Of a stretch of DNA of 44,265 nucleotides, positions 25,584 to 34,506 are shown in pieces. Within the stretch, counting starts at the first letter, position 1. The number at the start of each line of letters is the position of its first letter. A program made the translations under genes and the position numbers. Source of the DNA: Gracilibacillus oryzae (GTDB taxonomy: Bacteria; Bacillota; Bacilli; Bacillales; Amphibacillaceae); NCBI RefSeq assembly GCF_009498735.1, contig NZ_ML762424.1, positions 1-44,265 on the forward strand. The letters are read 5' to 3'. A model generated the notes under the pieces. The model did no database searches, was not told the DNA's origin, and saw only the letters and a program-made list of their open reading frames with translations.

Positions 25584-26171
25584 CTATATCATATTTGAAA
25601 CTTCAATTATAGCTTTTTTAATAAGATCCATGCTTTCATCATTCAATGTATCAATTGTTAAGTGTTTTCTATATTCATTATGTACAAATTTATTTATGTT
25701 CTCTCTTTTACCATTATTAATAAAGTCTTTTTTATTATCAGTTAGAAAAAAAGCATAGCCATGAGAATCATGAATAACTGAATTAATAATTCTATAATCG
25801 TTTCTATCATTACTTTTTAATTTATTATACACCTCAAAAATATTATTAGAATTTACATTTATATCTGGAAACATAATTCTAAATAAATCTATGTGTGTTT
25901 CGTCAAAATCTTCATTACACTCAAAAATAATTTCTGCAACAGGCTCAGTATAACTATAGACAGTTTTATAACGTTGTTCTGCTGGATTTATATTTCTATC
26001 ATTAATATTTTTAAAAATGTCATCTAAGGTTCCTTGTGTAGTTCTAAGTGTTATTTTCTGATCTAAGTGCCACTCTGTTAATCTATTTACTTTCTCATTT
26101 GACCCAATAGTGCTATGTTTTGGCAATAAATTAGTATCTAGATATACCAAAATAAAAGAACCAGTTGTCAT
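25584..26171 (-). CDS. PIN-like domain protein
   Basis: 195 aa. VYLDTNLL near the start (residues 9-16) supplies the first PIN acidic residue; INSVIHDSHGYAFFLTDNKK followed by DF near 128-150 supplies later ones. The order D...D...TDxxDF fits PIN-fold metal-dependent RNases. It is much AT-richer than its neighbours and lies between IS debris and flagellin, which suggests acquisition. No antitoxin-like partner gene is adjacent, so a VapBC-type pair is not supported. Possibly an orphan defence or RNA-processing nuclease. Confidence 0.6.
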   Translation of the reverse strand: MTTGSFILVYLDTNLLPKHSTIGSNEKVNRLTEWHLDQKITLRTTQGTLDDIFKNINDRNINPAEQRYKTVYSYTEPVAEIIFECNEDFDETHIDLFRIMFPDINVNSNNIFEVYNKLKSNDRNDYRIINSVIHDSHGYAFFLTDNKKDFINNGKRENINKFVHNEYRKHLTIDTLNDESMDLIKKAIIEVSNMI

Positions 26172-26203
26172 TTTTAAATTAACTCCTTATATTTAATTTA
26201 AAA

Positions 26204-26233
26204 AGAGACTCCAGCATAAGCTAGAGCCCCTCT
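26204..26233 (-). terminator. flagellin gene terminator
   Basis: On the minus strand AGAG-(GG)-GCTCTAGC, TTAT loop, GCTGGAGT-CTCT, followed by TTTTA, 17 bp after the flagellin stop codon. Confidence 0.8.
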
Positions 26234-26250
26234 TAATCTGAATAAAAATA

Positions 26251-28776
26251 TTATCCAAGTAATTGTAATACTGCTTGTGGCTTTTGGTTAGCCTGAGCTA
26301 GCATCGATTGAGATGCTTGAGAAAGGATGTTTGTACGAGTCATTTCCATCATTTCTTTCGCCATATCAACGTCACGGATACGTGATTCTGCAGCTGATAA
26401 GTTCTCAGATGCATTTCCTAAGTTAGAAATTGTATGCTCTAAACGGTTTTGGAATGCACCAAGGTTAGAACGTTGAGATGAAATTGTTTCAATAGCATCA
26501 TTAATTACGCTGATTGCAGCAGATGCTTTGTCATGTGAAGATACATCCAATGCAAACTCAACATTTTGATTATTTGTTCCATCAGTTACGTTAGATGTTT
26601 TAACATATGAAGCTTCAGCACCATTCTTAGCAGTTACAGTACCAGTTTCATCACCACTAACTTTTAGTGCTTGAGCACGCATGTCATTGATTTCAATTGT
26701 CATGCTTTGATTAGTGTTAGCACCAACTTGGAAGCTTGCTTGGAAGTTGTCTTCTTTGTTTGAACTAGATGTAGCTTCAGCGTCTTCCATTGTCTCTTTT
26801 CCAGCTTTTTGTTCTAGTGTAATACGATCTGCAGAAGCTGAAACATCATACTTTTGGCTTAGTGTTTCATTAGCTGCAATCGCATTTGCTAAATTAGTAG
26901 CTTGTTGTGTTTTATCTGATGAGAATAATACCGCTGTACCGTCAGCTAATCCTTTGTGATCAGCATCATCAGTTACTTCAATATTTACACCTTCAACAGA
27001 ATATTTGCCACCTACTTCAACAGAACTATCTACATTAAATGAGAATTTGCCTTGAGTTGCATCGTTAGTAGGTCCTACAACAAGACCATTCGTCAATGCA
27101 GCTCCTGTTGCTTGCATTTCTTTTTCACGAAGGGTAATTTTTCCTCCTTCAGTTGTTGCATCAAAACGATCATTTAATGATGAATCAGCATTAATCGCTG
27201 CAGCTAAACTAATAGCCTGCTCTTCTTCACTAGAACCAATATTGAATTCACCTTTTGAAGCATCTGCATTTCCATCAACTGCAGTAAATGTGCTACCACC
27301 GATATTAAGTGTAGCTCCTGCTTTTTCAAACGCTGTTGAAAGTTCAAGATTATACTCGCCTCTAACTTCAGTTACACCCTCAGTGGTTGTAGATTTATCA
27401 ATTGCAGAAGAACCTGATTGAACATCCCCTGTAGAAGTCAATTCAAATGAATTGTTACTTGCTCCATCTTCTTTAGTTCCAGTAATTGTAATATTACCAC
27501 TGGAATCAGATGAGAAAGAAAAATTTGCAAGGGAACCACTATCACCTTGTTCCGCTTTTACTGCGTTAAATGCATCGACAATTAACTTAGCTTGGTCATC
27601 TGCTGAAGTTGTGGAAGCTGAATCAATAACTAAATTTGTTCCAACTTGATTTGTACCTGTAACACCTTCAGAACCATTATTTGTACCTGTAACAGAAATT
27701 GTAACTCCTGCGAAAGAGATAGTACCAGACTCACCATCTGTTATTTGATCAACGTTACCAGAATCCCATGTAGCTGCAACCGCTGCAGTACTAGCTGTTG
27801 ATGCAGTAATAGGAATTGAAGATGAACCTTCAGTTACCTCAGTAATACCTGCAGTATCAACAGAAGCTGCACCAGTTTGTGCCACAGTAACGTCACCGGA
27901 AACAGTAATACCACCATTACTATTTAACGAATCTCCCATTGATGTAGTTCCATTAAAAGTGATACCATTGTTATCTCCACCGATAGTTAATCCTTTAAGT
28001 TCATTCTCTCCACCATTGTGATTATTCTTGTAATCATTCATTGCTGCAATTAAAGCCGTTGCTTGTTTAGCTGCAGTATCTCCATCACCAGCAGCGGAAG
28101 TGTCAACTGTTAATGTTATCGCTCCATCACCATCAATAGTATGGGCAGTACTTGCACCATCAATATCTGATGCATTTATAGTAACCTCAACCCCATTAAA
28201 TGAGAAAGTACCACTATCCCCGTTAGTCAATTGCGTTAAAGCACCTGAATCCCAAACTGGAGCTTCAGCAGCTACAGCTGTTAACTCAGTACCACCTTTA
28301 AATGCACCAGCAGCTGCTCCTTCTTGTAATGTGTTCATTTCAATTTCTTTTACTTCTCCACCACCATTAAGTAGCTTCTGGGTATTGAATTCAGTTGTGT
28401 TACCGATACGGTTGATTTCAGAAGTTAACTGGTTCATTTCCTTTTGAATTTCTTCACGGTCAACATCTACGTTTGTATCGTTTGCTGATTGTGTAGCAAG
28501 CTCACGCATACGTTGTAGGATGTTTTGAGTTTCTTGTAATGCACCCTCAGCAGTTTGGATCATAGAGATACCATCTTGTGAGTTACGATTTGCTTGGTCT
28601 AAACCACGAACTTGCGCACGCATCTTCTCAGAAATCGCTAGACCTGCAGCATCGTCCCCAGCTTTGTTAATACGTAGACCTGAAGATAATTTCTCCATTG
28701 AGTTTGAGTTTGCTTGTTGGTTGATTCCCATCTGACGATAAGTATTCAACGCTGGAATATTATTGTTGATAATCAT
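26251..28776 (-). CDS. hag: flagellin, very large variable region
   Basis: 841 aa against about 300 for B. subtilis Hag. Conserved N-terminal D0/D1 ([20 protein letters not shown] to residue 140) and C-terminal D1/D0 (about 745-841, ending [11 protein letters not shown]) flank about 600 residues of Gly/Ser/Thr/Asp-rich variable sequence. The variable part holds an internal duplication ([20 protein letters not shown] and [20 protein letters not shown]) and a hook-IN-like motif ([13 protein letters not shown] then [11 protein letters not shown]). Exported by the flagellar type III route and polymerised into the filament. The ribosome binding site AAGGAGG and a sigma-D promoter lie upstream; a CsrA-type site is in the leader. 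Confidence 0.96.
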   Translation of the reverse strand: MIINNNIPALNTYRQMGINQQANSNSMEKLSSGLRINKAGDDAAGLAISEKMRAQVRGLDQANRNSQDGISMIQTAEGALQETQNILQRMRELATQSANDTNVDVDREEIQKEMNQLTSEINRIGNTTEFNTQKLLNGGGEVKEIEMNTLQEGAAAGAFKGGTELTAVAAEAPVWDSGALTQLTNGDSGTFSFNGVEVTINASDIDGASTAHTIDGDGAITLTVDTSAAGDGDTAAKQATALIAAMNDYKNNHNGGENELKGLTIGGDNNGITFNGTTSMGDSLNSNGGITVSGDVTVAQTGAASVDTAGITEVTEGSSSIPITASTASTAAVAATWDSGNVDQITDGESGTISFAGVTISVTGTNNGSEGVTGTNQVGTNLVIDSASTTSADDQAKLIVDAFNAVKAEQGDSGSLANFSFSSDSSGNITITGTKEDGASNNSFELTSTGDVQSGSSAIDKSTTTEGVTEVRGEYNLELSTAFEKAGATLNIGGSTFTAVDGNADASKGEFNIGSSEEEQAISLAAAINADSSLNDRFDATTEGGKITLREKEMQATGAALTNGLVVGPTNDATQGKFSFNVDSSVEVGGKYSVEGVNIEVTDDADHKGLADGTAVLFSSDKTQQATNLANAIAANETLSQKYDVSASADRITLEQKAGKETMEDAEATSSSNKEDNFQASFQVGANTNQSMTIEINDMRAQALKVSGDETGTVTAKNGAEASYVKTSNVTDGTNNQNVEFALDVSSHDKASAAISVINDAIETISSQRSNLGAFQNRLEHTISNLGNASENLSAAESRIRDVDMAKEMMEMTRTNILSQASQSMLAQANQKPQAVLQLLG

Positions 28777-28785
28777 AAGTATATT

Positions 28786-28823
28786 TCCTCCTTGAGATAT
28801 ATGTTATTTCCACATCCTTGTGG
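28786..28823 (-). promoter_or_regulatory. CsrA-binding region of the flagellin leader
   Basis: Minus-strand CCACA-AGGA-TGTGG (28823-28810) is a small hairpin showing GGA in its loop, and it contains ACAAGGATGT, the core of the CsrA consensus. A second GGA is in the Shine-Dalgarno TCAAGGAGGA (28794-28785). B. subtilis hag is repressed by CsrA at two such sites. The csrA and fliW genes are directly upstream. Confidence 0.75.
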
Positions 28824-28880
28824 TATCCACCAACGAAAGTGAAAGCGGCCGTCAGTCACTCTCATCAGCTTCTAATAGTA

Positions 28881-28907
28881 TTATCGACATATAGTTCATT
28901 ATGTTTA
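28881..28907 (-). promoter_or_regulatory. sigma-D promoter of the flagellin gene
   Basis: TAAA (28907-28904), exactly 15 bp, GTCGATAA (28888-28881) on the minus strand: one mismatch from the sigma-D consensus TAAA-N15-GCCGATAA. The TAAA box is formed by the csrA stop codon plus one base, so the promoter overlaps the end of csrA. Confidence 0.9.
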
Positions 28908-29135
28908 GTCATTTTTATAATCTTTTTTCAATAAATTGAATAAATTCTGCGAAAGGTTTGCTGCTTCGTTATTTTCCTGTTGAATTGCTTGATAAACTTC
29001 CTGTCGGTGAATATCAATATCCTTTGGTGCAGAGATGCCAAGCTTAATTTGCTCACCCTCAATTTCCAGAACAGTTACTTCTATTTCATCACCTATTTTA
29101 ATTGTTTCATTAAATTTTCTAGTAAGGACTAACAT
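28905..29135 (-). CDS. csrA: carbon storage regulator CsrA
   Basis: 76 aa. [20 protein letters not shown] and [20 protein letters not shown] are the family signatures, with the RNA-binding Arg in HRQEV. CsrA dimers bind GGA in flagellin mRNA and block its translation until FliW sequesters CsrA. It starts 1 bp after the fliW stop codon (TGA-C-ATG). GAGGAGG supplies the ribosome binding site. Confidence 0.97.
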   Translation of the reverse strand: MLVLTRKFNETIKIGDEIEVTVLEIEGEQIKLGISAPKDIDIHRQEVYQAIQQENNEAANLSQNLFNLLKKDYKND

Positions 29136-29136
29136 G

Positions 29137-29583
29137 TCATTCCTCCTCTTTGGTAGAGGTTTGTTGGAAAATTGCTTCCCTCGTTTTATAGTTTGATTTT
29201 AGTGAGATTAATTGTTTGGCATATTTATTGCTATGGTTCATCACTACTGGAGCTTGTAAGTTGGCAGTACTTTTTGTTAGTGGTTCTTTTACTGTAACGA
29301 TTGCTAATACTCTTACATCTTCTTTTTGCTTTATTTGCAATTGTTTCATGGTAGCATCATCCAGTTTAAATTCATAATCTTGGACAAATAAAAAAGGATC
29401 AACCACAACAAAGGCTGGATCTATATTAGCGGTCGATTGGAGAATCTGAAATAGACCGCCTTCTTCAAAGCTTTGTAATATAAATTCTTTTTCCTCCTGA
29501 AAGCCAGGAATACCTTGAGGAAATGTTATAATCTCTGCCTCATTCACTTCAACTTCGCCAAAATATTTTGTTTCGATTCGCAT
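29137..29583 (-). CDS. fliW: flagellar assembly factor FliW, CsrA antagonist
   Basis: 148 aa. [20 protein letters not shown] followed by [15 protein letters not shown] and [20 protein letters not shown] are the FliW signatures. FliW is released when flagellin is exported and then binds CsrA, relieving repression of hag. It lies 12 bp after the DUF6470 gene and just before csrA. The order yviE-fliW-csrA-hag is as in B. subtilis. Confidence 0.97.
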   Translation of the reverse strand: MRIETKYFGEVEVNEAEIITFPQGIPGFQEEKEFILQSFEEGGLFQILQSTANIDPAFVVVDPFLFVQDYEFKLDDATMKQLQIKQKEDVRVLAIVTVKEPLTKSTANLQAPVVMNHSNKYAKQLISLKSNYKTREAIFQQTSTKEEE

Positions 29584-29595
29584 ATACTACCCCTC

Positions 29596-30186
29596 TTATA
29601 TTTCCATTTCAAAATTATTACCGACAAACTTAACATTCATAAAATTGATTTCAATCCAGTTTTTCTGTTCAAGATATACGTCAACACCGCCACGCTGGTA
29701 ATCGAATTTATTTTCAGTAGGTTGTACATCTATTTGCGGTTTATTCGCTCTTGCCTCAATGTCTACCTCTGCTTGCTCATAATGGAACTTGACCGCATCC
29801 CCTGATGGAATCCAGCCAATATTAAATTGCTTCATTGGTCTTTCTCCATTTTGTTTTGCCACTTGTGATAAAGGATTTCCCCCATTTTCAATCTTCATTA
29901 ACATATCACCTTGTCGCCGTTTTTTCTTAGACCCTTCGACTGCTGTTTGCATTGCTTCATTTGCCATCTTACTGACAGATTGTTCTGTTGAGATAATTCC
30001 GACATCCGCTAATGCTTTCGATTGATCAATAGTTAGTTTTCCTGGTTTTGTCGATATTTTCAGATCTGCCTGTGGCTGTTTAATCGTTTGTTTGGCAGGT
30101 GCCGCGTCAATCGTTAATTGAGCATTATTCGTCCTGAGTCCAATCATAGCATTTTGTGATTGAATTCGAATTTGAGGTAATTGCAT
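29596..30186 (-). CDS. yviE: YviE-like protein (DUF6470)
   Basis: 196 aa. QLPQIRIQSQNAMIGLRTNN start and the basic SKKKRRQGDMLMKIENGGNP stretch, ending INFMNVKFVGNNFEMEI, match the YviE/DUF6470 family found between flgL and fliW. No known function. GAAGGAGG precedes the ATG. It is separated from flgL by a terminator and repeat copy 2, so it probably needs read-through or its own promoter, which is not obvious. Confidence 0.9.
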   Translation of the reverse strand: MQLPQIRIQSQNAMIGLRTNNAQLTIDAAPAKQTIKQPQADLKISTKPGKLTIDQSKALADVGIISTEQSVSKMANEAMQTAVEGSKKKRRQGDMLMKIENGGNPLSQVAKQNGERPMKQFNIGWIPSGDAVKFHYEQAEVDIEARANKPQIDVQPTENKFDYQRGGVDVYLEQKNWIEINFMNVKFVGNNFEMEI

Positions 30187-30207
30187 AATAAAACCTCCTT
30201 CTTGTTA

Positions 30208-30244
30208 AAAAGCCTCACCTTTTTTATATAAAGGTAAGGCTTTT
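30208..30244 (-). terminator. terminator after flgL
   Basis: 15-bp stem with one G-U pair, AAAAGCCTTACCTTT/AAAGGTGAGGCTTTT on the minus strand, ending in TTTT, just upstream of yviE. It should end or reduce transcripts coming from flgM-flgN-flgK-flgL. Confidence 0.8.
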
Positions 30245-30249
30245 GGTTT

Positions 30250-30404
30250 TATCACTGCGCTAATCGTCTGTAATATCCCCAAGTCAAGTTTCAAGTTGCA
30301 CGAAGAAAATAAGTTGGGGATAAACAGACGTTAAGCATCCTGATAAGTTTCGCTAATGATCAGTGGGACCCCAACACACCCCACTGATCAAAGTCTCACT
30401 TTAT
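30250..30404 (-). repeat. dispersed structured repeat, copy 2 (flgL-yviE gap)
   Basis: 155 bp, inverted relative to copy 1. Read on the minus strand it runs ATAAAGTGAGACTTTGATCA to GATTAGCGCAGTGATA. The main arm CGTCTGT...ATCCCCAA pairs with TTGGGGAT...ACAGACG; copy 1 has CCGTT/AACGG and CCCACTT/GAGTGGG at the same places, a set of compensatory changes. Its first bases (ATAA) overlap the flgL stop codon. Confidence 0.85.
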
Positions 30405-31318
30405 CTTAAAAAGTCTAATAAAGTTGGCTGGATAATACGAGCACCTGCACTTAAAGCAGCTCGATGGACTGCCTCTTGTGAGGTCAGGTTCATAATAACT
30501 TCTTCTATATCAGCATCTTCATTTTCAGACATCATTGCCTTTGCTGCAACGGTCTGTTCTTGTACACGGTTTTCTATTAATTCAACCCTGTTTTGTCTTG
30601 CACCAAGGTCTGCTCTTGCGTTAACATTGTTGTCAATATGTGTATCAATTTTTGTAATAAAAGCTGATATTTCATCATCTTCCACATCAGGATCTTCCAG
30701 CTTCTGAGCAAATTCAGTTAAATCTTTGAAGAAGTCCTCATTAAATACTTGATCTGCTTTTGTGTTGACAGTGATAACAGATCCACTGGAAACCTCTATT
30801 TTCACATCATTATTATTTCCATCAAAACTGTAGGAAAATTCACCGGAATCTTCATAGCCGCCTTCTACTTTAAATGGCTTTTCACCATCTGCACCCGTGG
30901 TTTTTGTTCCACTGAAAATATATTTATTATTTACTTTCGTATTTGCAATTTCCGTTAAATGTTCTCTTAACTGTTTAACCTCTGAAGCAATGTTTCCGCG
31001 CTGGCCTTCTTCATAGGTACCATTTGCGCCTTGTACAGCTAATTCCCTGAGACGTACTAATGCTTTTTGGGTTTTATCTAAAGCCGAATCGGTGTTATCT
31101 AACCAATTATGTACTTCGCCCATATTACGTTCATACTGCTCTAATTGGTTTACCTGAGTCCTGTAGTCCATCCCTTTCATTGCTACTACTGGATCATCTG
31201 ATGGTCGATTAATTTTCTTCCCTGTTGATAATTGATCCATATACTTTCCTAAACTGTTATAACTGCTGCTTAAATTACGCAGCATATTGTTTGTCAGCAT
31301 ACTTTGTGTTACACGCAT
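30401..31318 (-). CDS. flgL: flagellar hook-associated protein 3
   Basis: 305 aa. MRVTQSMLTNNMLRNLSSSY and YMDQLSTGKKINRPSDDPVV at the N-terminus, and an amphipathic C-terminal D0 helix (NLTSQEAVHRAALSAGARII). It joins the hook-filament junction (FlgK) to flagellin. It lies 9 bp after flgK. The stop codon TAA lies at the edge of repeat copy 2, so the repeat is fused to the gene end. Confidence 0.96.
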   Translation of the reverse strand: MRVTQSMLTNNMLRNLSSSYNSLGKYMDQLSTGKKINRPSDDPVVAMKGMDYRTQVNQLEQYERNMGEVHNWLDNTDSALDKTQKALVRLRELAVQGANGTYEEGQRGNIASEVKQLREHLTEIANTKVNNKYIFSGTKTTGADGEKPFKVEGGYEDSGEFSYSFDGNNNDVKIEVSSGSVITVNTKADQVFNEDFFKDLTEFAQKLEDPDVEDDEISAFITKIDTHIDNNVNARADLGARQNRVELIENRVQEQTVAAKAMMSENEDADIEEVIMNLTSQEAVHRAALSAGARIIQPTLLDFLR

Positions 31319-31327
31319 TTAGATTAC

Positions 31328-33082
31328 TTACCTCCCTACTAAGCCCATATTATTAATAATTCGATCAAGCATTTCATCGACAACTGTCATATTTCGGGCT
31401 GCCGCATTATACGCATGTTGGTATTGAATCAAGTTTGTCATTTCTTCATCCAGTGATACGGAACTGATCGCCTGGCGTGATTCCAATACTTGTTGTTTTA
31501 AGATTTCTGAGTTACCTTGCATCCTTTGTGACTCTTGTGAGATAACACCCAATTCGCCGACTATTGATTCAAAGAAACTTTTGATCGATGTTTTTCCATC
31601 TAGTTCCGCATCTTCCGAGATACCATAAGTAGTTTCTAAATCAGCCGTATCATCGCTGTAAATATTAAAATCCTCTGCTAGCTTTGTGTATACATTTGCT
31701 AGATTTATGGCGTTCTCTCCATTTCCAGACGATCCGCTAATATTTCCGTCTTCGTCTGTTTCACCGATACCAGCAGCTATTAGATCAGGATCATCTAAAA
31801 TATCCTGGTTCACACTAATGGATGCCGCTGTTCTTCCATCACCAGTTGCAGGATCAACTTCAAAGAAATCTACCCCTGTATCACCATCAAGACTGTACCC
31901 TTCATTATGAACAGCATTAAACTCCTCAACAAAGTTAACAACCATTACATCTAATTCATCTAAGATTTCATTTATTTTTCCTGCAGATGTTCCTGCTGCG
32001 TCCGGATTATCATAATCAAAACCTTCCATGTATCCAGCTCCATCAATCAACGACTGTAATTTACCTGGGACATTAAAATCATCTCCATAAATGAATGTGG
32101 CTTCATTACCTTCAACATCTAATGAAGCAACCAAATCTTCCACTTGATCTTCAACCGATTTTGAGGAATCTGGCTGTGCAAAAAATACTCCTTGCAAATT
32201 ATTAGAATCATTAAAGTCAAAGAATAAATGATTGACTGCCTCATCTTCACCTAGAACAACATCTTCACTGCCGTTAACTAAAACAATCGGTGCTTCATTA
32301 CCTTCAGCATCTTTAGAGTTCTGAATAGTAGTGTCTGCATTCAACGTAATTGTCGCAATTCCCTGTGCTATTGGACTAGGCTGTCCCGAGCTTTTTCTGT
32401 AATCCACTTTTATATCAACATAGGCAGATAATTCATCAATCAACCGGTCTCTTTCATCATACAGATCATTTGGCACATAACCATGCGGCTCGATTTTAGA
32501 GATTTGACCGTTTAATTGATTGATCTGATCAATTAGTGAGTTTACTGCTGTGTTGTCAACTCCAATTTCACCTTTTAAGTTGTTACGCACTTGCTGTAAT
32601 GAACCTTCAATATATTGAAAAGCTTCTGCAACTGCCACTCCACGTTCTTTTACTACAGAACGGGCACCGGAATCTTCCGGGTTAACCGCTAAATCCTGTA
32701 ATGATTGCCAAAATAAATCCATTGTTTGAGATAAACCTTGGTCTGTCGGCTCATTTAAAATAGTCTCAAGCTTTCCTAACATATCTGCCCTTGCTTCATA
32801 AAAACCGACCTTCGTATTCTCCTGACGATACTGCTTATCAATAAAACTGTCACGAATACGCTCAATCGATCCAGCTTCTACCCCAGATCCAACCTGCCCG
32901 GGAATCTCTGGACGGTTTCTAGTTGCCGGCGGATATGGTGATGACTGAACAAAGTTTACCCGCTGTCTCGTATACCCTTCTGTATTCGCATTGGCAATAT
33001 TATGCCCTGTTGTATATAAAGCCGATTGCTGTGCATGCAGTGCACGCTTGGCTACCTCTAACCCGTTAAAAGTTGAACCCAT
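31328..33082 (-). CDS. flgK: flagellar hook-associated protein 1
   Basis: 584 aa. GLEVAKRALHAQQSALYTTG HNIANANTEGYTRQRV is the FlgK/hook-family N-terminus, and SVSLDEEMTNLIQYQHAYNA with AARNMTVVDEMLDRIIN the C-terminus. It sits between hook and filament, exported with FlgN as chaperone. It is acidic and about 75 residues longer than B. subtilis FlgK, mainly in the middle domain. Part of the sigma-D transcribed flgM-flgN-flgK-flgL unit. Confidence 0.97.
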   Translation of the reverse strand: MGSTFNGLEVAKRALHAQQSALYTTGHNIANANTEGYTRQRVNFVQSSPYPPATRNRPEIPGQVGSGVEAGSIERIRDSFIDKQYRQENTKVGFYEARADMLGKLETILNEPTDQGLSQTMDLFWQSLQDLAVNPEDSGARSVVKERGVAVAEAFQYIEGSLQQVRNNLKGEIGVDNTAVNSLIDQINQLNGQISKIEPHGYVPNDLYDERDRLIDELSAYVDIKVDYRKSSGQPSPIAQGIATITLNADTTIQNSKDAEGNEAPIVLVNGSEDVVLGEDEAVNHLFFDFNDSNNLQGVFFAQPDSSKSVEDQVEDLVASLDVEGNEATFIYGDDFNVPGKLQSLIDGAGYMEGFDYDNPDAAGTSAGKINEILDELDVMVVNFVEEFNAVHNEGYSLDGDTGVDFFEVDPATGDGRTAASISVNQDILDDPDLIAAGIGETDEDGNISGSSGNGENAINLANVYTKLAEDFNIYSDDTADLETTYGISEDAELDGKTSIKSFFESIVGELGVISQESQRMQGNSEILKQQVLESRQAISSVSLDEEMTNLIQYQHAYNAAARNMTVVDEMLDRIINNMGLVGR

Positions 33083-33106
33083 TTCTTTTCCTCCTGCTCT
33101 AACCCT

Positions 33107-33601
33107 TTATGCTTTCGAATCAAATACCGAACGTTTCGGCCGCTGCTGCTGTGTCTGACCTGATTGGTTGCCATAGTTGAAATTCTTTAGTGATGGCTGC
33201 ACCATATCTAATGATAACTGAACAAATTGCAGTGACTGTGTCGTAAGCTGACGGTTTAAGTCTTCCTGACGACGTAATTCCATTAAGAGTTCTGCCAATT
33301 TTAATGTAACAGCTTCCAATGCTTTTTGCTCATCACCAGTAGCATGTTCTTCTATGATCGAAGATACCGTTATGTTCGGATCTACCCCTTTTTCTTTCGC
33401 CCAGCTTGCAACTGCATCAATTCGCTTTTGTTCGATTTGATTAATTGCCTGCACATGTCTTTGTTCTTTATTTAAAAGTGCTCGTAATGCATCTGTTTTG
33501 CCTTCTTTGAGCACTTCTGTTTTCTGTTTGGATAGATTCAGTAAACTTGCATGTAATTCGGTCATTTTTTCTAAAAATTGAATAATTGTTTGAACTGACA
33601 T
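33107..33601 (-). CDS. flgN: FlgN-like export chaperone
   Basis: 164 aa, all-helical (LEKMTELHASLLNLSKQKTE, LLNKEQRHVQAINQIEQKRI), with a polar Gln-rich tail. Matches FlgN (YvyG), the chaperone for FlgK and FlgL. The gene lies 24 bp before flgK and 21 bp after flgM, in the conserved order. Confidence 0.92.
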   Translation of the reverse strand: MSVQTIIQFLEKMTELHASLLNLSKQKTEVLKEGKTDALRALLNKEQRHVQAINQIEQKRIDAVASWAKEKGVDPNITVSSIIEEHATGDEQKALEAVTLKLAELLMELRRQEDLNRQLTTQSLQFVQLSLDMVQPSLKNFNYGNQSGQTQQQRPKRSVFDSKA

Positions 33602-33622
33602 TTGGTAGTCTGCCCCTTTAGT

Positions 33623-33874
33623 TTAAGCTTTCCAGAAATTCATTAACTTCTTGGCTGTTTGCTGCAAGTCTGGTTTGTACTCGCCTTTTTCTACTTGTTG
33701 TTTAATTTCATTTACATAGCTTTGGCGGCTGTCTTTAGATTGCATCTCTTTCGCTTTACTGCTGATTTCTAATTGGTCTGATGCTTTTTGTGTTTGTTTT
33801 GCCTCTTGCTTTGGAGTATATTTTTGATTGTGATAGGCATTAATTTTCGACTGATTGGGTCCATTGATTTTCAT
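33623..33874 (-). CDS. flgM: anti-sigma-D factor FlgM
   Basis: 83 aa. MKINGPNQSKINAY start, a disordered Gln/Lys-rich middle and C-terminal helices (LEISSKAKEMQ, YVNEIKQQVEKGEYKPD) that bind sigma-D. Held inside the cell it blocks sigma-D; export after hook completion frees it. Its own sigma-D promoter is 46-72 bp upstream, closing the feedback loop. Confidence 0.95.
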   Translation of the reverse strand: MKINGPNQSKINAYHNQKYTPKQEAKQTQKASDQLEISSKAKEMQSKDSRQSYVNEIKQQVEKGEYKPDLQQTAKKLMNFWKA

Positions 33875-33919
33875 GACCTTTCACCTCTTTCTTTCCGAGC
33901 ACATAGTTTCTTATTATTA

Positions 33920-33946
33920 TTATCGGCTGTTCTTTTTAAATGTTTA
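33920..33946 (-). promoter_or_regulatory. sigma-D promoter of flgM-flgN-flgK-flgL
   Basis: TAAA (33946-33943), 15 bp, GCCGATAA (33927-33920) on the minus strand: an exact sigma-D consensus. Confidence 0.93.
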
Positions 33947-33989
33947 ATATATTTTTCAGGTTAGAGGATGGAAGGAGAAGAAAAATGAG

Positions 33990-34011
33990 GCCTGCCTTTA
34001 AGAAAGGAGGC
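33990..34011 (-). terminator. terminator after yvyF
   Basis: Minus strand GCCTCCTTTCTTAAAGGCAGGC: a stem of about 8-9 bp with one mismatch, followed by CTCATTTTTC, directly after the yvyF stop codon. It separates the competence operon from the sigma-D unit. Confidence 0.65.
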
Positions 34012-34431
34012 TTATTTATTAATACGTGTAAAGTAAGTTTTTGCTTTGTTTTGTTCTTCCTCTAAATTCCGCTGTTTTACTTGGTTCTCCTGATCAAGCT
34101 GGTGTAGATCTGATTGAAATTCCCCAACACAAGAGTCACATATTTTCCCTTTACTTATTTGTTTCCCACAGCGTTCACATGGATACGTCAGATTAGGGAA
34201 TTGCGATTGGCGCAATCGTTTCTCTTTTACAAAATGTAAAATCAGATCATGTTCCACACCTGTTCCTTCCACGATTTCCGGAATCGTTGCCTGTCTGTTT
34301 TCACGGACTTTCAAAAATTTATAGACGATTTCATATTTCTTTTCTTCTTCTTTCACACACTCTGCACATATTGGTCGCGTGACTTTTGCGAATAACTTAT
34401 CACATCGTTCACAATTTGCGATTTCTGCCAT
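34012..34431 (-). CDS. yvyF: YvyF-type zinc-ribbon protein of the flagellar/competence locus
   Basis: 139 aa. Two Cys4 knuckles: CERCDKLF with CAEC near the N-terminus and CERCGKQISKGKICDSC at about 86-102. Between them is a winged-helix-like stretch (RENRQATIPEIVEGTGV). Matches the flagellar operon protein family TIGR03826 (YvyF). It may regulate flagellar genes. Located between comFC and flgM as in B. subtilis. Confidence 0.9.
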   Translation of the reverse strand: MAEIANCERCDKLFAKVTRPICAECVKEEEKKYEIVYKFLKVRENRQATIPEIVEGTGVEHDLILHFVKEKRLRQSQFPNLTYPCERCGKQISKGKICDSCVGEFQSDLHQLDQENQVKQRNLEEEQNKAKTYFTRINK

Positions 34432-34506
34432 ATTGCCTGTCTCCTTTAGTCATCAATCTTCCTTGTTGAAATTATACCATTATCATTCTATTACGTTAAG
34501 TTCTAT

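Noticed and set aside
25584-26171. VapC of a VapBC pair
   Set aside because: There is no small DNA-binding ORF directly up- or downstream, and the protein is longer than usual VapC.
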